Origin: Siniperca chuatsi
Taxonomy: Eukaryota > Chordata > Actinopteri > Centrarchiformes > Sinipercidae
NCBI RefSeq assembly: GCF_020085105.1
Contig: NC_058055.1
Coordinates: 9,355,822-9,419,821 of the forward strand
Direction: 5' to 3'
DNA: 64,000 nucleotides
Shown: positions 34,401 to 48,700 of the stretch, piece by piece
How the letters are laid out: each line of letters begins with the position of its first letter
Numbering within the stretch: the first letter of the stretch is position 1
Notes under the pieces: model-generated
Told to the model about the DNA's origin: nothing
The model's input: the letters and a program-made list of their open reading frames with translations, nothing else
Database searches by the model: none
Position numbers and translations under genes: made by a program

Positions 34401-37400
34401 TGGGTGGCAACTGAGAGAATATATGGTGGCAGCTGGTTAGGGGAAAAAATAAAGTAAAAAGGAAAGGAGAGAAAAGGCTGATATAAAACAAAGAATGAGC
34501 CAGAAGACAGAAAGCACCACTTAGCTGGAGTGTCCAGAGAGGCCTGCTTACTGTACCATTCTTAGCCTCTGGAAGATAAAAAAAAAACTGTCTGAGGCAT
34601 AGCATATGTACTCATATAAACAAACAGAGAAAGTGAATAAAACTGGGAATACAAGTTCTTCAGGCTAGTAATCCATAGGCTTATTGTGTGTCAGTTTGTC
34701 TGTATAGCAACAACAAATGCAGCTGGGTGCATGCATGAGTGTGTCTTAACACCGTTATAAAGAGGAAATCTTGAATGTGTACTGTAAATTTGCATGATAA
34801 GCCAGAGAACATGGTGCACAGCTGTCCTGAGGTGGATTCCAACAAAATGGGCTTTAACGTACTTTGACAGAGAATAGAAAAAGATCTGGGGACTGCAAGC
34901 TCAAAATCAAACTCACTTTAGAAACAGTGTTGAATTTAAAATGTTCAGCCAATCCAAACTTACATGACTGGGACAGTTTCATGTCCAGTCTCTGTATGGG
35001 GAGGGGTATACCACTTCCTCTGTATTGACAAAGCTCTCCAAAAGGCCAACATGCACATCTTTCTCCCCACTGCTGACTGTACAGGTGATAGGATGGCTCC
35101 TCGCGGTGCTTTAATGCTACTCGTCATCATTTGTAACACACAGCTCTCTCTGGAGTCGTGCAAAAAGCAGCCGGAACATTCCAGGGAGCAGCAGGGGCAT
35201 GAGCTTATCTCCCAGCCCAGTGGAGCAGGTAAATGATGTCGTCATCATCCACTTGTGTTGGAGCCTGATTGGTCCACCACCACATGCAAATGGTCTTTTA
35301 ATACTGAGGTCAAACATGCAAATCAACTTGCTTGGTCTATATTGTAGTTACATTAATTCTGGAAAACTATTGGATCTTCTGTTTATGCAATATTTTGGCA
35401 TTTACTTGGCATAGTTTTCATATTTTGTAAAACTCAGAGGAACAATCTGTGATCCTTTGGGGTACACCAAGCTATTGTGTAGTACCTTGAGGTGCTTTTG
35501 GGCACTTAGTACAAGGAAGGCTTCTTAATGCTTGCAATAGTTTGCAAGCACCGAGGAGCCTTATGAATTTTAGATATTTCAAAAGTCAATATTACAGTTT
35601 TAGTTTTTAATAATCTACCTGGAATGCTAGTGTGAAGCCTCTGGCACAGCTTAATTAACTCATCTGTGTAGTTACAGAAGGCATAATGGGGGAGAGAAAT
35701 CACCAGAACATCCTTCCCACTGATTTGGCTTCAAACAGTTTCTCTTTGTGGTGACAATTGTACACATTCCCAGTAATCCTCACATATCATGATCTGTCAA
35801 CAATTTTTTTTAATTCAACCACCCTTTGGAAAACATACAAATCAACGATGAGAACAGACATTTTATCTATTAAATTCATCAATTTACAATTTAATAATCC
35901 TCTATGGCTGAAATATACTTTTATATGATGCTGAGTTATTCCAGGCAAGATGAAAGAGCAGGTTGACTGCAGTTTGGTGGGTGGTTAATTCCTGAAATAG
36001 GACTGTCAATTATGCATGTTTCGGTCTGGCTCTCTCCCTGCAGTCTGAGAGGTGCTTTAGCTCAGCAAAGAAGAAGCAGAAAGGAGAGGACACTAGAGGG
36101 AGACAATTTGTTCACATCTGCAGCCTTCTCCACAGCTTTCCTCTGGATTCTGAATTTCACTATAATAGGCCCTCCTGAGAAAAGCAGAGATCACTCAATC
36201 CACAGAGATCAATATGAAATCATTCACAAAATACGAAGGATAAAATTACAGCATCTCAAGAGTGTTTGAATAATATCCAGAACAAATTCATGTGATAGAA
36301 AATATTTGCTCTGAGCTCCCTTTTAATGTCGAATTAATATACTGTATGTTGGATTATTTCATGTCAGTTCATGCTTAAAACACATGGTGAGCCTTCTGTG
36401 TAGTTATGTAAATTGTGTATCAAAATGTAAAATCCCCGTAGACTTCAAGTTTCACTTTAAAATATGTGTCAGTATTAGAAGTAATTTATCATCACTGGTA
36501 TTTATGTCTCATTTAAAGATTGAAAATTTATTTTGTGTTTCATGCACAGAATATGTGTAGGAATCTGTGGGGAGAAAAGGGGTTTTACACGATCCAAGAA
36601 CAATTTCTCCAAGGTCAAGTGAAGATTCTGAGGGTGTAACATGATTACTGCAACAGGAAACAGGATGCCTCTTCTCAAAACAGCATCTCATAACACTGTC
36701 AACGAGTCTGTTGCTTCTCTCACTTTCTTTTCCCCCTCAGCTCTTTCACACACTATCAATTTTACTTCTCTCTCAATCCCCAAATCCTCCAGTTTTCATG
36801 CAAAGGCTTGGTTAGTTACAAGCTTTTTTGCATGCTGAGTTTCCTCTCTATTGAGAAGCAGTTCATCTTTCAGTGCTGCATACAGGCTACAGTTGCACTG
36901 ATACAACTATATGATTTCAGAAATCTTTGCATTTTCCACTCATCTAAAGCAAATAGTGAATTATGGTTCAACACAGATGCGTTCAATGTACGTAGGATAT
37001 AAAATTGTGTCTATTTCTTGAAATTCTCCATCCAATCATTAATCAAAACGTCTTCAACGGCTATCACCTTTACAAACGCTTCCAAGCCATGATGATGTTA
37101 CTGTGCGATCAGCATCACTTTCAAGGAAATGTGTTGATATATACTTTGTAGCAAAATATAACCCTTCCCTTTCCTCCTCACTCAGTACTAAATGCTCAAC
37201 TGCTCCAAAAGCATAGCTGTCAGAGCGCCTAAAGTTGCTTAAAGAAGGATAAACATTTTAGGCACTTTCAACGGGCAGTGGTGGCTGCTCAGATTAAAGG
37301 GGAACTCTAAAAATCTACATGTTTCTCCTTCAATCAGTGTAAAAAAAAAAGATCTAGAGACCCAAACATTGAAGTAGTGCTGGTTATGAGATATGAATGA

Positions 37401-38520
37401 TATTTGCTGAAATATGATATGCTAGTTGACTGTCGTACAAATCTTAGATTTTAAATAGAATAATGTGTGTCTGCTGTGGCATCAGGTTGTTTTAGGTTCA
37501 AATCTGGTTCACAATCCTTGATCAGATGTTGTAAAACGTTGCACATATAATGTACCTTTTCTGTCACGTTTGACTTTGCTCTCTTCATGGTATAACAACA
37601 GTGAGTAGAAAGGCCATGATAACAATGTTCAAAAAGCAGAATAATTCACAAGCACACCATGAAACCTGGGAGCCCAGTATTTTTATTTGAGCATAAAACA
37701 GAAGTTGCTCTTCATGTATTAAATCCACTGTGATTTTTGCACACCTTGTGATGGGCTTTAAAGCCTGTTGTTCCTGAGAGCTCATATTCCACATCAATTT
37801 ATAACCTCCCTTGCTCTTCTCTCTCTGCAGCTGCATGAGTTGGATGTGATTTTCTTACATTCACATTTTAGGCATATGCTATAGGACACTGCCACACCTT
37901 ACAGAAAATGCAACACTAAAATAATCTTTAATGTACCGCCAAATGGCACAGGACAGAACAATAGTGCATAGAAGTTAGAATAAGTAATAATGTTTCACAC
38001 AAGGTGTCATGTTTCCATTTTCCTTGACACTCCTGTGCTACAGGGAATTGTTAGTATGTGGAGTGTCCCCCAACTAGAGTTTTAGCTGTTAAACTGTCAA
38101 AAGTGCTGTTAGGTGGGTTTTATCTAAGTCATTGTTTCAAAAACATGCTGCCCAGCCAGATAAGAAATTTCATTCTGGTAGTGCCCTGAACAGTCAGCAC
38201 AGAGAGGCCTATTCAAAAAAACTTCACTGGATGTGAATAATGAAATAAGATCACTAGTCATGTTTCATGCAGAGCTTGGAATGTTTTGTTGTAAGTATGC
38301 TCATGCTAAGTTTAATGAAAACTGTATTTATATAGAATTAATTGTCTGAGTTCTGTGAGCAGTAATCTGGCATGTTTACAAAGAGATGTATTATACATTA
38401 TTTAAAATATAATTTGTACATGAGTTTTTTTTTTCTTATGTTCTATTGACAGCATACTGTGCAAATAATGTAGATCAAAAAAAAATTCCCACCACAAATG
38501 TTATGCATGTTCATTTATTC
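34401..38520. other. Intergenic, omg to msi2
   Basis: No confirmed gene. A candidate signal-peptide exon at 35093-35228 is listed separately. The remainder is AT-rich with no recognised repeat. Confidence 0.4.
35093..35228 (+). CDS. Candidate first coding exon of a small secreted protein
   Basis: Not recognised as a known family. An ATG in good context (AGGATGG) opens MAPRGALMLLVIICNTQLSL, which looks like a signal peptide. ESCKKQPEHSREQQGHELIS and a donor AGCAG|GTAAAT follow at 35229 (phase 1). One phase-compatible downstream segment starts after the acceptor TTCTCCACAG near 36135 and reads AFLWILNFTIIGPPEKSRD to a stop at 36267-36269, but no polyadenylation signal or homology supports it. 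No upstream promoter motif stood out. It could be a chance ORF. Confidence 0.2.
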
Positions 38521-38529
38521 ATTCATTTC

Positions 38530-38810
38530 TTATCTGCTTCTTCTTCTTCACGGTCATGAGGGGGCAGGGCCAGCTTATCTCCACATACATTGTGCAGAGG
38601 GCAGGGCGGGCAGCTCAATACAGGTCATCTACATGAAAGGATCCATAATTACTCCACCACATGTATGAATATCATACTTTATTGATCCCCATAGAAAACA
38701 TATATATATAAATAGCAGTTAAAGGTCAGCTACAGAGATTCAGTATCTTGCTCAGGGACCTTTTCCACAGGATTTTAACCTGCTTGAACACAGATTTTAT
38801 GGCTCAAGAG
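38530..38810 (+). repeat. Composite of teleost dispersed repeat fragments
   Basis: GGTCATGAGGGGGCAGGGCC...GCAGAGGGCAGGGCGGGCAGC resembles the 3' portion of an RTE-type LINE (Expander-like). Next come ATACTTTATTGATCCCC (a Rex1-like tail, as at 31676) and GATTCAGTATCTTGCTCAGGGACC, a familiar degraded teleost repeat. Class names are from memory. Confidence 0.45.
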
Positions 38811-39479
38811 ACTTTCTCTAATAATCAGCCCAACTCACTGCCTAAAACTGGGCACCTTTTAGTACATTTAAAAATCTGATCTTCTGTGTATTCTGAGCTG
38901 TATTTGAAAATATTCAGCGTAACTTGTTTTAACTTAATATGTAACATATGTTAATAAATACAGACTTGCATTGTTGTTACTATAGCATGATTGTATCGGT
39001 TACGTTTTAAGCTGAGAGGCCCATTAAATGCACATCTAGTAATACATAACAAATATAAATGCACTAACAAAAATTCACCTCTTACTGGCAAAATGTATGG
39101 TATATCACTTTGCAATGATACTGTTAGCTACCATAAAAAAAGCTATACAGTGTTTCTGGGGATATAACCATAGCAATCAGGATTATTTAAATATTATTAA
39201 ATAGGAATTGCCCTACTTTTTGATTCTTTCTGAGGGACTATATTGCATGGCGGAAGAATAGCAAATTATTGTAATTAATATAAAAAATAGGCTGCTGCTT
39301 TGTAAATGTTCACTTTTCAGTTGAATAATAGCATGTAAACATTTCTAATTAAGAATAATATATACGTTTTTTTTTTTTTACAGTTGTATGTGTCCACTGA
39401 TTTAGAAGAGCAATAAGCCACTTTCACCTCTAGTGGCTTATTGCTTAATTAAATGACAAATCGGAGGATTGGTTTGCAG

Positions 39480-39719
39480 ATTGCCTGAATTGACGTCAAT
39501 TGGATTGGTTAGGTGACAGAGGCAGGCTCCGCCCCCTGTGGGCCAAGGTAGCGCATGCTGAGAGAGGGAGGAGGGAGCAGGGGGCTGAGCTGATCCCACG
39601 TGTGACGCTTTCATTCCCGGCTCAGTAATATTCTCATAGCGGGGCTTTGCATATCTCCTGCCGTATCTGTGTGTGTCTGTCACTGTGACTGTAGTCCCAG
39701 CCTATAGTTTGAAATAGAT
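39480..39719 (+). promoter_or_regulatory. msi2: msi2 core promoter and 5' UTR
   Basis: Immediately upstream of the msi2 ATG. It contains a palindromic CRE, TGACGTCA (39491-39498), an inverted CCAAT box ATTGG (39504-39508), a GC box CCGCCCC (39529-39535) and an E-box CACGTG (39597-39602) in a locally GC-richer stretch without a TATA box. This combination fits a CREB/NF-Y/Sp1-type promoter. Motifs are seen; function is inferred. Confidence 0.5.
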
Positions 39720-42700
39720 ATGGAAGGAGACGGGAGTCAAGCCACATCCGGAAGCCTAAATGATTCACAACATGACCCGGGGTAAGAATCTTTCCAAATG
39801 TAATCCTAAGGTACGATTTTTTTCATGTTACAACATCTTGGAAAGGACTTCGACTGCCGTGCTGGATTCGTCCCCACAGTACGCACTTAAACCGTGCACG
39901 GGTCCGTTTCCAGATGCAGTTTTAAAGACCTGAGCTTTGTAGCAAGAGTGGCCTCCACCGTTCATGTAGATAGAATATAATTACTAAGCGCGAATGTGTT
40001 TTCATAGTCGTCCTTTATCCTTTAAGGTCGCTTTTAGAAGTAGTTAGTCGTCAAAATGGCCGAACTGACATCTGGACTCACTTCTGTTGTGTTTTCCCCT
40101 TACAGTAAAATGTTTATCGGTGGCCTCAGCTGGCAAACCTCACCAGGTGAGACTGTTATTCTCTTTTACACCATATCCAGTATTTCTTGTTGTTTTTGTC
40201 GCTGTGACTGAGTGCTCGTTGTAGCTGCTGACGGTGTATGTGCGAATATGCACTGTGCAGTAGTGTACTGTATGGGATATCTCACTAGTGTGTGCGCACG
40301 ATGTTATTTTTGATCTCCGTCCATCTGAAGTCCTCTATTCGACCCCTATGCGCATCGCGGGGTGTTTTTGAAATACAGTGACAACAGCATGCCCATATGT
40401 TTCTGTCAAATGACCCGACATATTTTCTCTGTTCACAGACAGCCTTAGAGACTATTTTAGTAAATTCGGAGAAATAAGAGAATGTATGGTGATGAGAGAC
40501 CCCACGACAAAACGCTCAAGGTAAATATAGGGCTTTTCTACTTTTCCTTCCCAGTGCATGTAGCGATATCGCTTACTTTGTCCGTGTTTAGTATTAATCC
40601 AGCGTGTATGTGTGTCTCTGTGTCCGCGCGCGCATGTGTTCGTGTGTGTCTCTGTGTGCGCGCGCCTGCGTGTGGTTTCACAGCAAGCTAGATAAGCTTA
40701 AATGCTCACTGCTGTAAAGCTGCAGCCGAATGCAATTTGACATTGACTTTGTGACTGCACCACAATGTTGGTGTAGTGTCGTCTCATATTGTAACATACC
40801 AAATACTGATCAGCATTGTCCTCAGTTTCTGTTTCAAATCTGCTGCAGGACGTCCATAATGTGGATTTTAAATAAATTTACAAAGAAATATTTAAACAAT
40901 AATAAGGTCATAGGAATATTATGCCTATTTTTATGCAGTTTATTTGGCAAGTCGCAATATTTTTTCATAATTTGTATTTGGAGGAAACAAAATGTATTGT
41001 AATTTTTGGTTTTGTATGTATGCATTGTAACATTGTTGTTGTTTTCGTCTTTTTGTCTTTGTTTTGCAGAGGATTTGGGTTTGTTACGTTTACAGATGCT
41101 GCCAGTGTAGATAAAGTCTTAGCCCAACAACACCATGAATTAGACTCAAAGACGGTGAGTTAATTTTATCTACACTTATATAAGTGTTTATTTCTTGTTT
41201 TGTGTTTGCACTATTCTGCCCTGCCATTACTGTGTGACTTTTTACTGCCTGAGGCCTTGTGGGGAAACACCTCTTAGGTTAACAGGCTGTATGGATCAAG
41301 GTCACGTATAAAGGCTAATTGTATGATGGTCGCTTCAACACTAAGCTTAGCAATAAAACACAACTCCAGGGTGAATATTATATGTGTTCACTTTCACTTC
41401 TCTGGATGAATGGGGCTGACACACCCCCTTCTACGCAGCAGCCACACATGTGCACATATCTCATGTGCCACTGAAGTGCGTGCTGTCTCAGGCCTGCTGC
41501 CTCGCTGCTGTTTGACCCAGCAGATATTGCATTGTTTCACGCCTGATGCACTAACACTGTAAGTGTGGAAAAACAGGTTTGAAACAACACTTCCCAAACA
41601 AATATTGCCCTGATGTCAAAAACAGAGTTCTGTATTTGTGAGTAAACTAAAGATGTTATTCAAACTAATGTACTTACATAGTTACTATAATGTAAAATTA
41701 TTTGATTATAGAAATGTAACAGTGTATCAGCTATCCATGACCTTTTATAAACGCATGTTTAGTTAAAAAAATCGTCTGAATGTACTTCCATATATGAGGC
41801 AATTGATGCACAGACATACACTAACACTAGACAACACACAAAACTTTTATTATTAACTATTGTGGATTCTAGTGCTAGTAGATGAATAATTAAAGATGCT
41901 GGTCATTTTTGAGAGATGTCTTATAGTGATGGATTAGACAGGGTTCAACTGAAATTATATTTGTCTGGGATTTCTTCTCGGCATGTGGTAATATCCAGAT
42001 ATGCCAGCATAGTTTTGGAAATGGAATAGTGCATGTTGAGGAAACATACTGTGTGTGTGCTACCCCGGGTGAAGGCGATTCTAGATGGAGGAATATTTTT
42101 AAGGATTTTGAAAGGCAAATAGATTGTACTTCAGGTGGCAGTATATAATAAGGATACTCTGAAATCTCCAAATCTGCATAGGATATGGCAAGTAATGTAA
42201 ATGTAAGATTTGTTGTTCATTGTAATCATATTCTTGAGCACTAGAGTGATTGGCACAGAGCTGAGAAAACCTTCCTTTTGTTGTTATTTATATTCTTTCA
42301 ACTGCAAAGTTTGTAGTAATGTGGCTGCTCTTTTTTTATTAGGGAGCTCAGAGTTTTCTGGCCAGTTTTCAGAACAGCTCAGTGATGGAGGCATTACTTC
42401 TCCAAATGGGCTTATGGTTTTAGTATTCTAGTGATCTAAAAATTAGGTATTTTACAAGAAAGACAAAAAAAAAATTGACAAAATTATTGATAACACTAAG
42501 TCAAAACACATTAGGGAGCAAAAACATTGAGGGCATACTGTGGTAAGATTATTAGCCCCCCCACCCCACCCATCAGATCCTTCCTGTTACGTATTTCGTA
42601 GATGCATTTTATGTTATGTCTTAAGCTCTATCAGCTCTTTTATTGTGTTATGGGAAGAAGGGTGATAACTACATACAACGGTCCTTCTGTTGTGAAACAG

Positions 42701-45700
42701 TGAATATAGAGAGAAGACAAGGTTCTTGGCAGTGAATTGACCAATAAGTACGACTGATGGCTTCAGAACTTGCAAACATCTGTAAAGGGGAGTACGTAGA
42801 AGCAGGTTAAGGGGCTGCTTGAAGAGCTAACGATACAAAAATACTTTGATGCAGAATCTAGAGCAGTTTGATAACTTCAAGCTTGGCATTTTGAATGAAC
42901 AAGTTTGTGACAGCTTGACTGTATGTCTCTCACACACACATTAAAGGTCGGGGATACGTGTGAGGGAGGGTTGCAGATAAAAATATACTTACACCTGGGA
43001 GTTGGCCTGTACAGCTCCAGTCTTTTACTAATGCCCGATAAATGGAGCAGTTGTTGGTTCAATGGCTTGCCTGAAGGCACTTTGTGAGAAGTGGCAGCAG
43101 GAAACAGTTAAATTCCCAGTATATTTTTAATTATTCTGTTAAGATATATCATTGGATGTAACTTGATGACCTCCTGCTCATACCACAGTCTCAAACCACT
43201 GCTACTTCTATGTTGCAACTGACTTATTGATTGCAAAATGGTTTTTTCACCCGTAAGAAAAAGTTTTTTTTTCTTCTTATTTTAATGTTACCAAACCTTC
43301 GCCTGCAGCTCATACATAACATCATTATCAAAATGTAAAATATTGTTGGCCTATTTTCTTATGTATTATGACATCCAATCATAATTTTCTCTGAATTGTG
43401 GCCTTAGTGCACAGGCACAGCAAAGTTCTCTAAACTTATTGCACATCTGTACTCACCTGATTGGCAAGTAACTTCAGGCTTGTTGTGAAACTTTCCTTTT
43501 TATTATATTTATCATTACTTCTGTCAGGTATTATCTTTCCTGAAAAAACTACGTTTTGGAAGTGTATTTTCATTTGAAAATGTTTTGTTATAAAAAGTAT
43601 TGTTGGTGCTTTTTAAAAATGTATTTATTAGATAGCATGCAGTAGAGAGCTGACAGGAAATGGGGGGAGAGAAGCCTGGCTGGATTCCATCAGAGGACGT
43701 TGTGATTACATGGTCAGCGTCTTAAACCCTTAGGCCACCAGGCTGCCTCAGATTTAATTTTAATGACCATTAATATAATCATATTGGATGTTGACTATAT
43801 TTAAAAAGTTATGGAGCCAAATTAGATTTGCATTTCTGCCTGGCGTTAATGAAACAAATTTTTTTGTGTCTGATTTATTTGTTTTGTTTCCATGGCCATG
43901 TATATTGATGATACTGATCTTGTAATAATAGTGATACCTAATGGCTTAGTCATAATAAACAACAAAGAAAGCCATGTTAGGTTTTTTTGCTGGACATTCT
44001 TGTAATCGGATGAGTGTTTTATAGTGTAATTGACATACTAAAGACCCAATTGACTCACATACATGCAGAAATTGATATTTCCCAGCTTCTAATGTGCTGT
44101 TGTTTATCCGTCAGCGTGCAATAGAAGATTACAAACCTAAGGCAGCTGTCTGCGTTGTTTTCTTCAATATTAGTCATTGAGCTTTATCTACCTTGCTGTT
44201 GTATATCTTAGCATTAATACTATCAAGATTGCATTAGGATCTATCATATCTCTTATAAAGTTGCTCAGCACTAATGGAAAGAATGAACCGGTCCAGCAAA
44301 CATGGATGGTTCTTGATGTGTTTGCAGATGTTGGTTTGATACAAGCCCCCTACTTTTGCAGCGCTTGAATAAATCCTTAACAGTATCTTTGTCCCTAGTA
44401 ACCTTGAAAGGAGTGAGTGGCTGGAGGTGCTGTGACTGAACAGGTTGAGTCATATTATTTGTACCGGGAAAGTGGAAATCTTACCTAATTTCCATTTTTT
44501 GTTTGTTTGTTTATCTCATTTTTATTTTACAGATATAGTTGGATGTGTGTATTAAATCAGTGTGGCTTTGGTATTCTGACACAAACACTTTTCATACTTT
44601 GATCACACTAATACCTCACAAAGCATTTCAGTATGGATCATCATTTTATAACATTTCCCTGTAGTTGAGGTTAAAAGAGCTATAGAATCAATGTAACTTC
44701 CACCAGGATGAGCGAAGATACCATACCAGACACCATCACAGTCTTCCACTTCTTCTTTTTTTGGTATTGTTTTCTTTTTGCCTTTTGTCCGGTTATGAAA
44801 ACACTCAGACTAGGATGAATGTGAATGAGACATATGGGGAAGCACAGCCTGGGGCTTCAAAACACACATGCTGGTAATTCAGAACATATTTACCATTTTT
44901 CATGATGCTTTGTTCAGTTTAGAAATATGCAACTCATAGCATCTGTTCCTGAAGATGTTTCAAGGCAGGTCGGTATGAACAGGGGAGATCATAGTACATG
45001 ATTTTGCATTTGAGAAGTAACAGTTGAAAGCTTAACAAGGCAGTAGATTGATTCCAGGTTGGCATTTGTTATTGTTTTATGTAGTAGCACTTACAGTAAC
45101 AGTTTTAAAATACAATTTGATAAAATATTTATCACAGCTAGGTGACCTACCAAAGGTTATATTTGAATGTAAAATATGAATTTGTCCATGACAGTGTCCA
45201 TCATAGTTTAAACAGCATAAACATGGTTTCAATCTTATTGGTTTTTTTTGTAAAATAAACACATTCTATTCGGTCCTGGGGTAATTCCAGCCTTTGAGTG
45301 ATTCCATGTCAACCTATACTCGCAGTTCTGATGTTTTAGGTGAGACAACCCAAGAGGAAAGGACAAGAAAAGGCATGGATGAGCAGCTGTTCTGGGCAGA
45401 TCGAAATCGTATTCATCACATAAGATTTTCGAAATAAAGTCAAATCAGTGAGCTAAACTCTGACTTGCTGTTGTTTAAGTATAGCAGGTGCTCTGTCTTC
45501 TGCAGTTAATTATGGCTGAAGGCGTTATTAGTTCATGCTGTATCTGTCTCTTGTCGGTACATGCAGAACATCAGATGTTTGTCAAGGCAGTAATGTAATA
45601 TCTTGTGTAATGCCAGTGAATCTGGATCATACTCCATAATGGTGTAGCATATTTTTAAGAAGAAAAAAAGAGATGGCCAATTGGCTTGTTGAGCGTGACG

Positions 45701-48700
45701 TTGGTAAAATTCTCGTTATTGATTTGAAGAGCGTAACAAACTACCTTTCCAAGGTGTTATTCCAGCACAAAAATCAGTAAAGATTGACAGCACAGATATG
45801 AAACATTTATGTTTTAATTTCTTGTCTATTTCGTTGGTATCACACACGCACACCTGTAGACCTGCTGACACACTTAAGTTGGGAGAAGCTGCAAGCTTTG
45901 ATAAGCCTTTTCCGTTTAGCTTAAACACCACATCATCATGCTAGTGTAGATATGTCTTAAGAGAGAGGAAGAGAGTTTACCCAGGAGCTGCATTAATATA
46001 TGAAATCCTTTTGTAAGATGTGAACTTATGATATATGCTGTTTCTCTGCCCTGATCTCCCACAGTCGCATGCAGAATTGGCCCTCAGAGACCCTGTAGTA
46101 AAAGGATGTGGAAGATAAAAGATGGTGGGCAGGGGGGGGGGATTCCTCTTGGTCTGTTCTCATTTAATACGTTGACATATCAGGTTGTATGATGTCTTCA
46201 GGAAATCCACTTTTGTTATGTGTGAGATCATGTTTCATCCTATATAACAAAGGTGTATCGAAACAATTAATATGAAAAAGTCTTGTTGGCGTGATGTAAA
46301 GAGGGTATAAGGTGAGCAAATACTTAAATGTGCTCCACTGGAGAGGCCAGTTTTGCCTTCGAGTGAGGAAAAAGCCCTTGACACAGACTACAGCTGTGTG
46401 CGATACTTCACCAGTAGTGCATCTTTAGCATGTCACTAGTCATGCCCTTGTGAACTGAACTGTGTAAACTTGGTTAGATACTTAAGATTTATCTGAGATA
46501 CCCACATTACAAAACACACACATACCGTGATTGCAGAGCCCTTTGAAAATGACATCACATTAGTGGCTGCCAGTCAACTGTACATAAGAGGTACTGCTAC
46601 CATAAGATGGTTACAATAATTTAATCAATGGAAAAAGGACCCTATACGTCCTACATACAGTTGTAATTAACAGATGCTGGTAATAATCATAGTTTAATCG
46701 TACTTGTAAAAATAAGATATTTGTCTATATATAGTATTTCCTAGAGCCCCAGGTGATGTCATGAAATATCTGGTTTTGTCTGACCAACAGTCCAAAATCC
46801 AAAATATTCAATTAACTACAATGTCAAGACAATGAACATCAGCTAAATTTCACATTGAGAAGTTTAACTAGAGAATGTTTGGTTTTTCTAACATAAAAAT
46901 AACAAACATTTCTAAAAATAACTTACTAATTAATTTACTGTCAGTCTAATCTTTGCAGCTCTACATTATACCGTCAATTACAGTCATTCAGTCAATCACG
47001 ATATGACATTTTGGCCATATCGTCCAGCCCTACCTGTGTTTGGACCAGTCAGGTGTGTTAAAGTCCTATTGCTTCTACTATGCAACATGTAAAAGACCCT
47101 GCTTATAACAACAAGACAACAACAGTGGGCGTCATCACTAGATTGTCTATGCTGTTGTGCATCAGTCAAGTCAATCCAAGTAAAGTTTATTTCTATGCTC
47201 TTAAATTAATTTTACAGTCCAAATGACCTTCATACTTCCACAGTATGAAAACAGTAAACAAAAGGTAAATTCCCGGTGATTACCTGCTTAATAGTGCTGG
47301 CTTCCCTCGTTTGAGCAGCTAATCTTGCAACCAATAAAACGTAGTGTTCAAATGTAGAGCACATTCATATTCATAGCAGATTGTTCATTCATCTCAAAGT
47401 CAGGTTTCTAAATATCTATGTGCTGTTTAGTTTGTATGCATTGCTTGTGATGTTTTCATGATAAAGACACTTTCTAGAGGGGGGTTAATAAAATACTTTT
47501 TACTGCTTCTAGATGATAACCAAACAGCTACAGCTGGATGGGAGGTCTAGCTTTCTACACTACAGTTATGTGTCTTCAATTTATGACGGTGAATACGCTA
47601 CAGGAATTATTTCGTCCTGAAGTGTTTTAATGTGCTTTTTGGTATACGTTCCCTACAAATTGTCTTCTCTACTTCTACATCAGCTTGTGATTTGTTCCCA
47701 GAATCCACTTCAACAAACCACAGAGAGTATGCCTAAACTTGTTGCATTCAGCTGATGTTGGTGGAAAATGCGAAAATAGTAAGGACAAGGGAGTGTTTTT
47801 TCCCAACCCATTAAGAAAAGTACTTTCTGAAAAACAAAATGGACCAAAACATGCAAGTTAAATCACTAATAGTTTTTAAAAAAAATTTTTTTATAAAAAA
47901 AATAAAAAATAAAAAATAAATAATAATAATAATAATAATAAATAACTGAAACAAGTGCACTACCTAGGTCCAGTTGACTGATCCACAACCTGATGGTATG
48001 TGTGTTACATAACAAAAATGTCTCAGGAAGGAAGTATTAGATGAAACCGAGACAACATAATCTCTGGTTCAGTGGTACGATTAGTCAGTGGAAAGGGTAA
48101 TGCATATTTTAGCTCTTGGCCATAAGTATGAAGGCACATTCTACATAAAAATCACATGCACATGAATATGTAAACCAAAGGGAAACAATTGCTACCTCTC
48201 CCCTCCTCATACTTTCAAATTTCTCAAAGGAGTCATTCATCATACATTGTGACCTAAAAAGGTGCTGCTACAGCATTTCTCAGAAGGACTGGTTAGTAAG
48301 TCCTCACTGCCTAATTTGGTTGCATTGCTCTGAGTGTGATTTAAACAATCTTCAGTATCATAGCCTCATATTTAACACGATTCTGTGCATATAATTGTCT
48401 GTTTTTGATACTTCTAATATTTTAAACTGACAGAAAACTATATGACCTCCATTGCTGCTGTGTTTAAGTGCTCTCTTGTGCATGTTGAAACTAGACGCTT
48501 CTTAGTGAATAGGAATTCTCAGCAGGACAGAAAAATAATTAGTTTATGCAGTATGATGAAATGAGGTTTGATATGTTTTGTATAGGCTTAAAAAGTAAGA
48601 TACATTACCAAGTATAGGACTTTGGTATTCAAAGCATAATGTGTTGTCTTTTCTCAAATAGGGTGCACAAAATAATTGAGTTTGAATTGGTTATGCCTGG

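Noticed and set aside
10276..39400. NF1 exons expected around evi2a and omg
   Set aside because: Looked for on the - strand and not seen. Short diverged exons could have been missed by eye, so absence is not proven.
47165..47240. Possible L2 tail (AAGTAAAGTTTATTTCTATG)
   Set aside because: Only about 25 suggestive bases, no adjoining coding remnant; too weak to list.
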